A DNA stretch of 36,419 nt from Aureispira sp045105775 (GTDB lineage Bacteria > Bacteroidota > Bacteroidia > Chitinophagales > Saprospiraceae): positions 1 through 36,419 of the forward strand of contig JBGCDW010000025.1 of the NCBI GenBank assembly GCA_045105775.1, read 5' to 3'. Each line of letters starts with the position of its first letter. Within the stretch, counting starts at the first letter, position 1. Below the pieces are notes generated by a model. It was not told the origin of the DNA and ran no database searches. It saw only the letters and a list, made by a program, of their open reading frames with translations. Below, one piece after another: positions 17,045-25,237 of this stretch. The position numbers and the translations under genes are program-made.

Positions 17045-17512
17045 ATGAAAAAAACAAACGCCCTACGGCTCTTAGACCAGCAAAAAAAAAACTACACCAC
17101 TATAAATTACACCTACGATCCCGAAAATTTGGATGTGGCACATATTGCAACTACCAATGACTTGGAATTGAGTACTATTTACAAAACCTTAATCTTAAAA
17201 GGCGACAAAACAGGCGTGTTGGTAGCGGTGGTAGCAGGGGATGCCCAATTGAACCTCAAAAAAGCCGCCCAAGCTAGTGGCAACAAAAAAGTAGCCTTAT
17301 TGCCTGTCAAAGATTTATTGGCTACCACGGGTTACGTGCGTGGTGGTTGTTCGCCTTTGGGCCTAAAGAAAAACTACCCTATTTATATAGATGTTTCGGC
17401 AGAAGTCTTGGACTATTTGTATGTCAATGCAGGCGTGCGGGGGGTGTTAGTAGGGCTGCAACCTAATGATTTGGTGCAAGTTACAGAAGCTGTTTATGAG
17501 GTGCTTTCTTGA
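17045..17512 (+). CDS. ybaK: Cys-tRNA(Pro)/Cys-tRNA deacylase, YbaK/EbsC type
   Basis: The 155-residue protein is the YbaK/ProX editing domain that hydrolyses Cys-tRNA(Pro) made in error by prolyl-tRNA synthetase. It shows the conserved lysine segment STIYKTLILKGDK, the block GYVRGGCSPLGLKK and the later NAGVRG typical of YbaK. The length (about 155) is normal. It lies 11 bases after the TOPRIM-like gene and could share its transcript, though its function is housekeeping. A strong hairpin (17547-17585) follows and ends the unit. Confidence 0.9.
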   Translation: MKKTNALRLLDQQKKNYTTINYTYDPENLDVAHIATTNDLELSTIYKTLILKGDKTGVLVAVVAGDAQLNLKKAAQASGNKKVALLPVKDLLATTGYVRGGCSPLGLKKNYPIYIDVSAEVLDYLYVNAGVRGVLVGLQPNDLVQVTEAVYEVLS

Positions 17513-17546
17513 GTTTTATTTTTAAACGACGGCATTGTCACTATAA

Positions 17547-17585
17547 AAACAAGGTCAACTCTTAAGAAAAGAGTTGACCTTGTTT
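17547..17585 (+). terminator. Perfect 17-bp hairpin after ybaK
   Basis: Arms 17547-17563 and 17569-17585 are exact reverse complements (core aaggtcaactctt / aagagttgacctt) around a 5-base loop. The right arm ends in TTGTTT, a short T-rich tail. It most likely terminates the ATPase/TOPRIM/ybaK transcript. Confidence 0.8.
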
Positions 17586-17800
17586 GGTATTGGTATTAAA
17601 TGCTTCAGTTACTTCTTAAAAGCTGTATTAGAATTACGCTTGAATAAGCAAACAATACGGGAAATTAACAATAATGTTGGGGAGTGTTTAAGTTGATTAT
17701 GCACGGTTTTGGAAAGTTTAATATGAGAAATAAATTGAGTATGGGTTAGGATTCTAAACGCAATATACGACAATTTAACTATATGAAAGAAAGATTGTTA
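17586..17800. other. Intergenic stretch with no recognisable gene
   Basis: This AT-rich piece lies between the ybaK terminator and the receptor terminator, both of which point inward. I see no coding frame of worth, no tRNA-like fold and no repeat shared with the rest of the window. Confidence 0.5.
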
Positions 17801-17849
17801 AATAAAAAAAGCAACACACCCAACTTTAACATTTGTGGATGTGTTGCTT
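17801..17849 (-). terminator. Rho-independent terminator of the TonB-dependent receptor
   Basis: Read on the minus strand, arm 17849-17840 pairs with 17818-17809 (10 bp, AAGCAACACA type; one bulged A extends it), and the hairpin is followed by a run of seven T (17804-17810 as A on the plus strand). It lies 40 bases after the receptor stop codon. Confidence 0.8.
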
Positions 17850-17889
17850 GGAGTACCTATTAGTACTTTATAGTTGGTCTAAGACAGGA

Positions 17890-20553
17890 CTAGAAGCTAA
17901 ATTTCAAGCTTACATTCCAGGTGCGTCCAAAGCCGTAGAAACCACGGGCATTGCGCAACATTGTCTCATAACTTTCGCCATCTCTATAATAATCGTTTGC
18001 TTCAGCAATGTATCTAGTGTCTAATACATTGTTCATATTGAAACGCAATTTCAAGGTTGTCTTTTTTAGTTTGATTTTGTAAGTCAAACCAGCATCCAAA
18101 AGACCATAGCTTGGCAAACGCAACGCTTGCAAGCCTGCTTCAGAAGAAGCAGATCTAGAAGTAGGATCAAAGTTGGCGTATAGTTCCCAACCGTGCCAGT
18201 AGTCTACATCAAAGCTCAATCCAAAAGGCAAAGTATACTGCAAGCCAAGAGAAGCAGTAGTTTGGGCAGCATCACCTACTCTTAGGCCATTGGCAAATAC
18301 ACGAATGGTATCTACAACGATGTTGTCATCATCACTTACCAAAGCATCTACATTATTAGACCATCTCCAATCACCTACCGACACCATACCACGTACCGTC
18401 AAACCACGAACAGGTTGGCTGTTAAAGTCTAACTCAATTCCTTGGTGAACAGCGTTCAACCCAGACAAGTTAGCGGTGAAATTATTTCCTTGAGCATCTG
18501 TTACACCTCTAAAGAAAGATTTGTTGATCCAACGAGTGTGGTAACCGTTTAAGTTAACGGCAATTTTTGAGTAGCGCATACCGTAACCCAATTCTACACC
18601 AAATACATCTTCATTGGCTGCACCTGTATTGATATTATTATCAAAAGTAGGGAATACTACATCAAATGTAGGAGCTCTTGAGAAGTAACCTGTGTTCACA
18701 AATACATTGTGGTTTTTGTTAAGGTTGTAGTTTGCACCACCTTTAACCGTATAACCCAAGAAATTAGCGTTGCCAGATACTTGCTCTTCTGGTGTATAGT
18801 TGAAGTAATCTACACGGGTATAGCCTGTATTAGAAAAAGCACCATTTACAAAAGCACTCAAACCAAATTTGCTCGTATATTCTACTTGACCAAAAACACC
18901 TTGCCAAGCCACCAAACCATCGTTGTGGTAGTTGATTTTATCGCCCTTTTGTTTCAAAGCACCAGTTTCTCTGCTAGAGATGGTACCATCGCCATCCAAA
19001 TCAACCATGTCATCTTGTGCATTGACATCTCTAGGATCCAACCAGTAGTCATTACCCAACAAGTCATCTACTTGACGGTAGTGCTGGCCTCTGTAGTAAC
19101 GTACATCTACACCACCAGAAACGGTAAATTCATCAGAAAGAACAGCCGTTAGGTTAGATAATACACCATACCAATCGTGAGAGTTGATAGAAGCACGACG
19201 AATCAAACCAGCACGCTCACCTGCAACAGCACCATACTGAGAAGTCGTAGGCTTGGCAGCAATACCATTGATATCGCTAACTCCTTTGTTCCAGTTGATA
19301 ATGTCATCAATACGAATGATACCATTTGCATCGCGATAACCCCAAGTGCCACGTCCACCAATAGAACCACGGTCACCTGTTCCACCACCACGTCCAAAGG
19401 AAGCATAGGCAGAAGTAGCCAAGGTAACATTATCGCTGATAGACCAATAGTGGTTTAGAGCAATTTGAGGTTTGTGGTAGAAATTCTTACGCATATTGTA
19501 TTCCTCACCAGCTTTGTAACCCCAGTCAGAGTTGTAGGTCAAAGAACGAATGCTATCATAAGTCATTAAGCTTTCGCGGAAAGTACGCTGTCCATGTTCT
19601 TGGAAAGCACCAAACGCGGTAAATACCAATTGATGTTTGTCACCAAATCCTTTAGAGATAGACCCAAAGTAAGAGCCACCTTGGAATTTTGTCGCATCAA
19701 CAAAACCATCTCCACGGGTATAAGCACCAGAAAAAGTAAATGCCCAATCGCCTTTGATTCTACCAGTAGATAAGGTTAAAGCTCCACGCAAAAAATTATT
19801 ATTACCATAAGCAACAGAGGCAGAACCACCTGCTTTTTGATCGGTAGTTTTGGTGATAATATTCATAGTACCACCCACAGCAGAAATAGCCAAACGAGAA
19901 GCACCCAAACCACGTTGTATTTGCATTGTACGGGTCACTTCGCTCAAACCAGCCCAGTTAGACCAGTAAACACGGCCATTCTCCATATCATTAACAGGAA
20001 TACCATTAATCATTACCGCAATGTTGCGTTGATCAAAACCGCGAATATTGATACGAGCATCTCCAAATCCACCACCTTGCTTGGTCACATATACAGAAGG
20101 GGTGCTACGCAAAACCTCTACAAATTCTTGATTGCCCAATTTGTTTTCAATTTGTTCTGCATTAACAGAAGAAACAGCTACAGGCGTTTTACGATCAATA
20201 GCAATAGAAGCAACTACCTCTACTTCTTTTAGTCCTACAGAAGAAAGTGGTACTGCAATTTCTCCAGCATCAATCGCTTGATTTGGTTTTACAACTACAG
20301 CTTTTTCCAAAGATTCATAACCCAAGTAAGAAACAACAATTGTTTGCTCTCCTTCGGGAACATTGTACAATGTAAAATAACCATCAAAATCTGTAGTAGC
20401 ACCCAGGGTAGGTGTAGTACCCTGCACCATAATAGTAGCACTAATTAACCCTTCATTGGTCGAGGCATCAATTAATCTACCCTTGATAGAGCCTTGTCCC
20501 CATGCAAGAGTGGTTGTTAAAAGAAGCAGTGTAAATAAGAATAAATACTTCAT
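17890..20553 (-). CDS. TonB-dependent outer-membrane receptor with CarboxypepD_reg-like domain
   Basis: The ORF can be extended to 20595, but the ATG at 20551-20553 gives the proper signal peptide MKYLFLFTLLLLTTTLAWGQ, so I start there (887 residues). After it come a carboxypeptidase-regulatory-like beta-sandwich (SIKGRLIDASTNEGLISATI ... FDGYFTLYNVPEG), the plug (VEVVASIAIDRKTPVAVSSV, then NIRGFDQRNIAVMINGIPVNDMEN), and a long barrel ending RTWNVSLKFSF with terminal Phe. It imports a ligand across the outer membrane using TonB energy. No SusD partner or substrate-processing gene is adjacent, so the ligand is unknown. Confidence 0.9.
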   Translation of the reverse strand: MKYLFLFTLLLLTTTLAWGQGSIKGRLIDASTNEGLISATIMVQGTTPTLGATTDFDGYFTLYNVPEGEQTIVVSYLGYESLEKAVVVKPNQAIDAGEIAVPLSSVGLKEVEVVASIAIDRKTPVAVSSVNAEQIENKLGNQEFVEVLRSTPSVYVTKQGGGFGDARINIRGFDQRNIAVMINGIPVNDMENGRVYWSNWAGLSEVTRTMQIQRGLGASRLAISAVGGTMNIITKTTDQKAGGSASVAYGNNNFLRGALTLSTGRIKGDWAFTFSGAYTRGDGFVDATKFQGGSYFGSISKGFGDKHQLVFTAFGAFQEHGQRTFRESLMTYDSIRSLTYNSDWGYKAGEEYNMRKNFYHKPQIALNHYWSISDNVTLATSAYASFGRGGGTGDRGSIGGRGTWGYRDANGIIRIDDIINWNKGVSDINGIAAKPTTSQYGAVAGERAGLIRRASINSHDWYGVLSNLTAVLSDEFTVSGGVDVRYYRGQHYRQVDDLLGNDYWLDPRDVNAQDDMVDLDGDGTISSRETGALKQKGDKINYHNDGLVAWQGVFGQVEYTSKFGLSAFVNGAFSNTGYTRVDYFNYTPEEQVSGNANFLGYTVKGGANYNLNKNHNVFVNTGYFSRAPTFDVVFPTFDNNINTGAANEDVFGVELGYGMRYSKIAVNLNGYHTRWINKSFFRGVTDAQGNNFTANLSGLNAVHQGIELDFNSQPVRGLTVRGMVSVGDWRWSNNVDALVSDDDNIVVDTIRVFANGLRVGDAAQTTASLGLQYTLPFGLSFDVDYWHGWELYANFDPTSRSASSEAGLQALRLPSYGLLDAGLTYKIKLKKTTLKLRFNMNNVLDTRYIAEANDYYRDGESYETMLRNARGFYGFGRTWNVSLKFSF

Positions 20554-20620
20554 GTTTAGAATAATAATTTGATGAAACATTAGGATGAAATTCAAAATAG
20601 GGCCGTTCTCCTTGTGGGCG

Positions 20621-20628
20621 CAAAAGTA
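20621..20628 (-). promoter_or_regulatory. Probable -7 promoter element of the receptor gene
   Basis: On the minus strand this reads TACTTTTG, a full match to TAnnTTTG, about 68 bases before the ATG at 20553. A good TTTG box at the -33 spacing is not evident. Confidence 0.5.
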
Positions 20629-20739
20629 CCACCTGCCTATAAACTTAAAGGTACTCCTATGTTAACTCTTTGTTAAAAGCGTCATAAAATCGTTAAAGTC
20701 ATCCCAAAATCAAATTCAATAATAAACCATTTTTCTTTT

Positions 20740-21492
20740 CTATAAAATTATCCAATTTGTTTCACAACGGGCAATCTCCTCCTCATCTGACAATCGAATT
20801 AATTGGTGTCTATATTTTTGATTATCAATTTTTTGTGTTTTTACACGAACGGTGTCTTTCCAATGGCATTCTTGCTTGTAGATAATATCTAAGCTGGAGA
20901 GTTGTTGACTATATTTAGTGTAACCATCAATAGTCTCAAAAACCCACTGCATATAACGCACATTATTAAGATGCTCATTGAAATCCATGTCATGCCAATT
21001 CACCACAAAATCCTTTTCAATATCTACTTGATCCAAATCAGGCAATTTATTGCGTGGGTGGGGTAGGCATTGAGACGTGTCAAATTGTCCTCGGTCTCTT
21101 ATTTCAGTGGGAATGCGTGCAATTCTGCGTTTGATGGTGTGCATGAGGAGCCAAGTAGAGGAAGAACTGGTAATGAGTGTTCCTGATTCATCAAAAACTT
21201 TGTAATCTCTGTAGGTAAAAATTTTATCAAAGCCAGCGGGGTGGGTCTGTATAGTAATGGTTTCTCCTAGCGTGGGCAGGCGCATGACATCTAAATGTTT
21301 ACGCATTAATACCCAAGAAATCTGTCGAGCTCGCATATCCCATGCCGATAAATTCAATTCTAATACATTTTGTAGTGCTGCCTCTTGCATCAAGTTGATG
21401 AGTGCAGCTGTCGTAATTTGACGATGACAGGTCACTTCGGAGGTGCGAACCGTAAATTTTCCGGTGTAAATAAGTTCTTCTGGTACAGACAT
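20740..21492 (-). CDS. Acyl-ACP thioesterase (FatA/FatB-like)
   Basis: The 250-residue protein has the double hot-dog build of acyl-ACP thioesterases. The first half opens with a beta strand (YTGKFTVRTSEVTCHRQITTAALINLMQEAA) and has STWLLMHTIKRRIARIP; the second half carries the catalytic segment DMDFNEHLNNVRYMQWVFE, which matches the D-x-N-x-H-x-N-N-x-x-Y pattern of the family. It frees fatty acids from acyl carrier protein in the cytosol. The length is normal for bacterial members. It is divergent from nusB, with a promoter for each in the shared 190-base gap. Confidence 0.88.
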   Translation of the reverse strand: MSVPEELIYTGKFTVRTSEVTCHRQITTAALINLMQEAALQNVLELNLSAWDMRARQISWVLMRKHLDVMRLPTLGETITIQTHPAGFDKIFTYRDYKVFDESGTLITSSSSTWLLMHTIKRRIARIPTEIRDRGQFDTSQCLPHPRNKLPDLDQVDIEKDFVVNWHDMDFNEHLNNVRYMQWVFETIDGYTKYSQQLSSLDIIYKQECHWKDTVRVKTQKIDNQKYRHQLIRLSDEEEIARCETNWIIL

Positions 21493-21521
21493 AATAATAA
21501 GATTGGTAAATTTGAGCGCAG

Positions 21522-21529
21522 CAAATATA
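21522..21529 (-). promoter_or_regulatory. Probable -7 promoter element of the thioesterase gene
   Basis: The minus strand reads TATATTTG, a full match to TAnnTTTG, 30 bases before the thioesterase ATG. It faces away from the nusB promoter. Confidence 0.5.
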
Positions 21530-21593
21530 AGATTTGTTGAGATTTTACCCTGTTCAGACGCATTAAAATAATAGAATTAAATTATAGAGGAGA

Positions 21594-21623
21594 TTGTAAT
21601 TTAGAGTACAATGTGTATCTTTG
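21594..21623 (+). promoter_or_regulatory. nusB promoter of the Bacteroidota type
   Basis: A -33 TTG (21594-21596) and a -7 TATCTTTG (21616-21623) are separated by 19 bases, the spacing expected for the Bacteroidota sigma-A consensus TTTG-N19/20-TAnnTTTG. The nusB ATG follows about 60 bases downstream. Confidence 0.65.
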
Positions 21624-21685
21624 CAGTAGTGTTCTAAACACATTAGACAAAAGTTCTTCTAATCACATATTATTATATCTGTAGT

Positions 21686-22624
21686 ATGCTCAGTCGTCAC
21701 AATATTCGTATAAAAGTATTGCAATCATTGTATGCTTATTCTCAAAGTGGGTATGCGAGTACGGCTATGGCCGAAAAAAGTTATTTAAGAGCAGTTCAAG
21801 AAAGTTATCGACTTTACTTGTTAAATATGCTTTACCTGATAAAGGTAGCCAATTATTCCAAAATAGATTTTGACATAAAATCTAGAAAATTTGTTCCTAC
21901 TGAGGAGGATAAAAAAGCAACCTTAAAGTTGTATAACAATCCTGTATTGGTTGCATTGAGGGATAATGAGGATTTTCATGCCTATTTGCGTCGTGAAAAA
22001 CTAAAGCCGCTTGTAGATGATGATTTGGTACGCACCTTGTATCAAAAATTCGCCAAATCTAAGTATCATACTACTTATTTGGAAATGGAAACTGTGCCCT
22101 TGCGCGAACACCAATATTGTTTGGTGAATTTGTACAAATCTATGTTGGAAGAAGAATTATTCTTAGATCATCTAGAAGACCTTTCGCCCACCTCCGAAGA
22201 TGACCAATCTTTAATCTTTGGCGCTGTCAAACGCTCTATCCGCCTCTTGCCCGAACAAGACGATTTTTATGAACAACAACTGCCCAATCCAGATTTTGTA
22301 CATGATTTTGGCAAAGAATTGTTGTACAAAGCTATTCGTTATGAAAAAGACTTGCAGGAAATGATTGTAGAAAAACTCAACAACTGGAAAGAAGATCGTG
22401 TAGCTGTATTGGATATGCTTTTGCTCAAGTTGGGGATTTGTGAGTTCTTGTATTTTGAATCTATTCCTACCAAAGTAACGATAAATGAATATGTAGGCTT
22501 GGCCAAAGATTACAGCACGGACAAGAGCAAACGGTTTATCAATGGCATCTTAGATCGTCTAATGAAGGATTTGGACAGCAAGGGGAGAATTAACAAGGAA
22601 GGACGTGGACTAAAAGAAAACTAG
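21686..22624 (+). CDS. nusB: Transcription antitermination factor NusB, long Bacteroidota form
   Basis: The 312-residue protein starts MLSRHNIRIKVLQSLYAYSQ, the RNA-binding first helix of NusB, and ends with the NusB core: LDMLLLKLGICEFLYFESIPTKVTINEYVGLAKDYSTDKSKRFINGILDRL. The middle is an insertion of about 150 residues, as in other Bacteroidota NusB proteins, against about 140 residues in total in E. coli. NusB binds boxA RNA with S10 and supports rRNA antitermination. It heads a cluster that in related genomes runs nusB-DUF1573-yajC-ybbR; here several extra genes are placed between. Confidence 0.92.
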   Translation: MLSRHNIRIKVLQSLYAYSQSGYASTAMAEKSYLRAVQESYRLYLLNMLYLIKVANYSKIDFDIKSRKFVPTEEDKKATLKLYNNPVLVALRDNEDFHAYLRREKLKPLVDDDLVRTLYQKFAKSKYHTTYLEMETVPLREHQYCLVNLYKSMLEEELFLDHLEDLSPTSEDDQSLIFGAVKRSIRLLPEQDDFYEQQLPNPDFVHDFGKELLYKAIRYEKDLQEMIVEKLNNWKEDRVAVLDMLLLKLGICEFLYFESIPTKVTINEYVGLAKDYSTDKSKRFINGILDRLMKDLDSKGRINKEGRGLKEN

Positions 22625-22679
22625 TCGTTGCTTTGATTCACTACTTGTATGAAAATAGCATTTCCTGTATCTGCACAGC

Positions 22680-23339
22680 ATGGCGCATGTCAAAAATCTT
22701 TCTTTACCAATGATCCGTCTCTATTGTATTATAAGTTTGGTTTTATTTAGTGGTGGCGTTCATGCTCAAACTACTAAATTGCCCGACGCGTTTAGTTTTA
22801 GTTTTTTGTGGACAGATTATAATAGTCTAGATCCTGTTTACCAAGCCGAACCATTGAACGAAGGACGTTTTTTACATGCCGAAGATGTTAATTATGCCGT
22901 TGCGTTTGGGTACCAACACACTATTAATGCTTCTTTTAATTTAGGAGCAACCATACGATTGGGAAGCATGGACAGCCACCACCAACGATACATAGTAGGA
23001 GATACGGCTTGCCAACCTTGTGAAGAACGTATTCGAGAAGAGTTTTTTGTGAGTGGCGAATTGATTGGGCAATACAAATTCGCCAATGGTTATCTTTTGC
23101 CAGAAAATTTTCCTTTACGCCCTTATATCTTTGTAGGAGTGGGCTTAGTACATATGGAAGAACGGGCGATTAAACCCGATTTGCAATTGCCTGTTGGATT
23201 GGGATTTAATGTGCATTTGTCTCCGCGTTTTGCGCTACAAGTAGAAGGTGCTTACCGAAAGTCCTTATTGGTAGCAAAAGACAACTTGACTGTTTCCGCT
23301 GGAATTGTATGGTTGTTAAAACCCAAAGACAACGAATAG
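22680..23339 (+). CDS. Outer-membrane beta-barrel protein (OmpA/OmpW-like size)
   Basis: The frame gives 219 residues, but the second ATG (22710) directly opens a signal peptide (MIRLYCIISLVLFSGGVHAQ) and is the likelier start. The mature part shows alternating strands typical of an eight-stranded barrel: NYAVAFGYQHTINASFNLGATIRLG, FFVSGELIGQYKF, RPYIFVGVGLVHMEE, VGLGFNVHLSPRFALQVEGAYR, and ends with SAGIVWLL. No periplasmic peptidoglycan-binding domain follows. A loop holds CQPCEER, a possible disulfide. It lies 55 bases after nusB and 9 bases before a DUF1573 gene, so it belongs to that transcript. The role is unknown. Confidence 0.7.
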   Translation: MAHVKNLSLPMIRLYCIISLVLFSGGVHAQTTKLPDAFSFSFLWTDYNSLDPVYQAEPLNEGRFLHAEDVNYAVAFGYQHTINASFNLGATIRLGSMDSHHQRYIVGDTACQPCEERIREEFFVSGELIGQYKFANGYLLPENFPLRPYIFVGVGLVHMEERAIKPDLQLPVGLGFNVHLSPRFALQVEGAYRKSLLVAKDNLTVSAGIVWLLKPKDNE

Positions 23340-23348
23340 CATCCTACT

Positions 23349-23837
23349 ATGAAAAAATACCTTATTATTGGTTGGTGTACTTTGTTGTATGGTCTGCTTG
23401 CTTGTGCTACACCAGAAGAAACCGCACAGGAAGCACCAGTAGTTGTACTGAGTAGCCACGACAGTGCTGCATTGGAACGCAATCCTTATCTAAAAGATCT
23501 AGTGGAAGCGAATGGTATTGCTACCTTAGTGCCCCAAAATCAAGTATTGGATTTGGGTGTGTTAACGAAGGATACCACAACCAAGCACGCGCTGAAATTT
23601 ACAAATACTAGTAAAAATCCGCTTATTATACATACTATTTACGCCAGTTGTCCTTGTGCCAGAGCTAGTAATTATCCAGATACGGTAGCAGCAGGAGCCA
23701 GTGGAACCATCATTGTTAATTTTAATACAAAAGGAAAAATAGGAGCGCAGGCCAAAACATTAACCGTTCGCGCCAATACCAGCCCTATTCTGACACCTTT
23801 GAGGATTATCGCTCAAATTGAAGAAAAGAAAAAATAG
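23349..23837 (+). CDS. DUF1573 lipoprotein (first of two in the nusB cluster)
   Basis: The 162-residue protein has a lipoprotein signal with lipobox LLAC (Cys18-19 region) and one DUF1573 domain: VLDLGVLTKDTTTKHALKFTNTSKNPLIIHTIYASCPCARA, then GTIIVNFNTKGKIGAQAKTLTVRANTSP. The conserved small-x-Cys turn reads SCPCA in place of the usual GCGC or CGCT. DUF1573 is an Ig-like fold of unknown role. It follows the barrel gene by 9 bases, and a 53-base repeat begins 20 bases after its stop. Confidence 0.85.
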   Translation: MKKYLIIGWCTLLYGLLACATPEETAQEAPVVVLSSHDSAALERNPYLKDLVEANGIATLVPQNQVLDLGVLTKDTTTKHALKFTNTSKNPLIIHTIYASCPCARASNYPDTVAAGASGTIIVNFNTKGKIGAQAKTLTVRANTSPILTPLRIIAQIEEKKK

Positions 23838-23857
23838 TCAAGAAGTTATTTGATTGG

Positions 23858-23910
23858 TATAACAACGACAATTTGACATTCTAAAAGGTAGTAGCACGGT
23901 TGTTGAACCT
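23858..23910 (+). repeat. Intergenic direct repeat, copy 1
   Basis: This 53-base segment matches 25142-25194 at all but two positions (gtataacaa[c/t]gacaattt... ttgttgaa[c/t]); weaker similarity continues for about 15 bases. Both copies follow a gene of this cluster and precede the next start by 75 and 43 bases. It contains TTTGACATT and ends in a ttgttg able to pair with aacaac at its front, so it may be a promoter, leader or operator. Confidence 0.85.
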
Positions 23911-23986
23911 TTTTTATTACTAGTACAATTTTAGTTATAGGACATAAAAGGCATATTGATTGTTGAGAAAATAAGTAGCATTATGA

Positions 23987-24610
23987 ATGATAACGACCAA
24001 AGAATACAAGAAGAACAAGAAAATAGATCAGTTTGCAACATTTGAAACAGAAGCAGAAGTTAAAGAAGATGTGTTTGAGGAGCAAGTTATGAGTTTTTTG
24101 AATACATATAATTATAAGAACAATGCAGTAGTGTCGTTTACTTTAGGAATGAATATTAGAGGAGGTGTAACGCCTCAAAGTATAGATATTTTATTAGACC
24201 AAAGAGCTGATAATAAGGCAAAGAAGGCTATTCAACAATTTCGTACTTGGTTAGATGAACAACAAAAAGATACGACTAATAATACAATTACAAATATAGA
24301 TACTACTCGTATTTTTAGTAATGATGGATGGGTCTTTGTAGTTTCAGATCCTAGTCGTTGGCAAGATGCAGATAGTGGTGCTATGGTGAGAAAATTGAAT
24401 AAGGATATTATTATAAACACTGTTACAGCTAGCGCTCCTGTTTATCCTTTGGGTTTGAAGGCTGTTATATTGGACGAAGGTAATGGCGAAACGTTTAATG
24501 CAGTGGCTGATGAGCAATACAAATGGGTAAAGGTTCATATTATAGAAGGTGCAGGTGAAGGTACTACAGGCTGGGTGAGCAACTTATTCATCAAAAGAGG
24601 TAGGCACTAA
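23987..24610 (+). CDS. Unknown protein with C-terminal SH3-like domain
   Basis: The 207-residue product is not recognised apart from its last 60 residues, which look like a bacterial SH3 domain (a strand with KAVILDEGNGETFNAV, then YKWVKVHI and TTGWVSNLFIKRG). The first part is charged and has a conserved-looking segment EEQVMSFLNTYNYKNNAVVSFTLGMNIRGGVTP. There is no signal peptide. A second ATG at 23983, in another frame, gives MNDNDQRIQEEQENR before a stop; that looks more like a natural N-terminus, so a frameshift near 24030 or a wrong start is possible. Its TAA overlaps the next ATG by one base. Confidence 0.6.
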   Translation: MITTKEYKKNKKIDQFATFETEAEVKEDVFEEQVMSFLNTYNYKNNAVVSFTLGMNIRGGVTPQSIDILLDQRADNKAKKAIQQFRTWLDEQQKDTTNNTITNIDTTRIFSNDGWVFVVSDPSRWQDADSGAMVRKLNKDIIINTVTASAPVYPLGLKAVILDEGNGETFNAVADEQYKWVKVHIIEGAGEGTTGWVSNLFIKRGRH

Positions 24611-25047
24611 TGTCTAAAATTATAGTAACAAACTTTCTACTATTATTATTTGTTTTGAATCTCTTAGGACAGAGACAAGTAATGCCTAATTGGGGGCTAG
24701 GCATTGGAATTAGTCTGGTCGTAGGAATGGTAGGATTAATAGCTAAGAATACTAAAAAATGGGCACTGTTTATAGGTGTTGTATTGGGCTTGATACAATA
24801 TTTGGCTTATGCGATTTCATTTGGCAATGAATCTCCTCCATTGGTAATTAAAGAATTGGATGCTACTTATGTAATTTATAACAATTGTTTGCTCTATTGT
24901 CGTCCTGTGGTGTATAAAAAAGTAAAATATGGGCCTTTCTTGTACAAAAAACAAGTACTTCGGAGTGAGCAGCCTATACAAAATTATCGTGTAGAAGGTG
25001 GAGATGTTTATGTGAGTAATGGTATGCGAGAATGGTTTTTGGAGTGA
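24610..25047 (+). CDS. Small membrane protein of unknown function
   Basis: The 145-residue protein has three hydrophobic stretches: residues 5-20 (VTNFLLLLFVLNLLG), about 29-46 (LGIGISLVVGMVGLIA) and about 51-70 (ALFIGVVLGLIQYLAYAI). A soluble C-terminal domain of about 70 residues follows (ELDATYVIYNNCLLYCRPVV ... VEGGDVYVSNGMREWFLE). I do not know the family. It overlaps the SH3-like gene by one base (TAATG), so the two are surely made together. The pair sits between two DUF1573 genes, with a copy of the 53-base repeat on each side. Confidence 0.7.
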   Translation: MSKIIVTNFLLLLFVLNLLGQRQVMPNWGLGIGISLVVGMVGLIAKNTKKWALFIGVVLGLIQYLAYAISFGNESPPLVIKELDATYVIYNNCLLYCRPVVYKKVKYGPFLYKKQVLRSEQPIQNYRVEGGDVYVSNGMREWFLE

Positions 25048-25141
25048 GTGTCATACATTTCTATCAAACAGCTCAAAATACTTACAACCTCAATACTAAA
25101 AAAATAAAGAATTGACAATCAATAAAAACAATGGCACATTT

Positions 25142-25194
25142 GTATAACAATGACAATTTGACATTCTAAAAGGTAGTAGCACGGTTGTTGAATC
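25142..25194 (+). repeat. Intergenic direct repeat, copy 2
   Basis: Second copy of the repeat at 23858-23910, with two differences in 53 bases. It ends 43 bases before the second DUF1573 gene. One difference (c to t in aacaa[c/t]) keeps a G-U pair with the downstream ttgttg, weak support for a folded RNA. Confidence 0.85.
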
Positions 25195-25237
25195 TGTTCT
25201 ATTACTATAGTAATTATCAAAAAATTATAATACAAAA

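Noticed and set aside
19177..19458. Long plus-strand frames inside the TonB-dependent receptor gene
   Set aside because: They are shadows of the receptor's own codon pattern; composition (Thr/Asn/Ser rich) and lack of starts or motifs exclude real genes.
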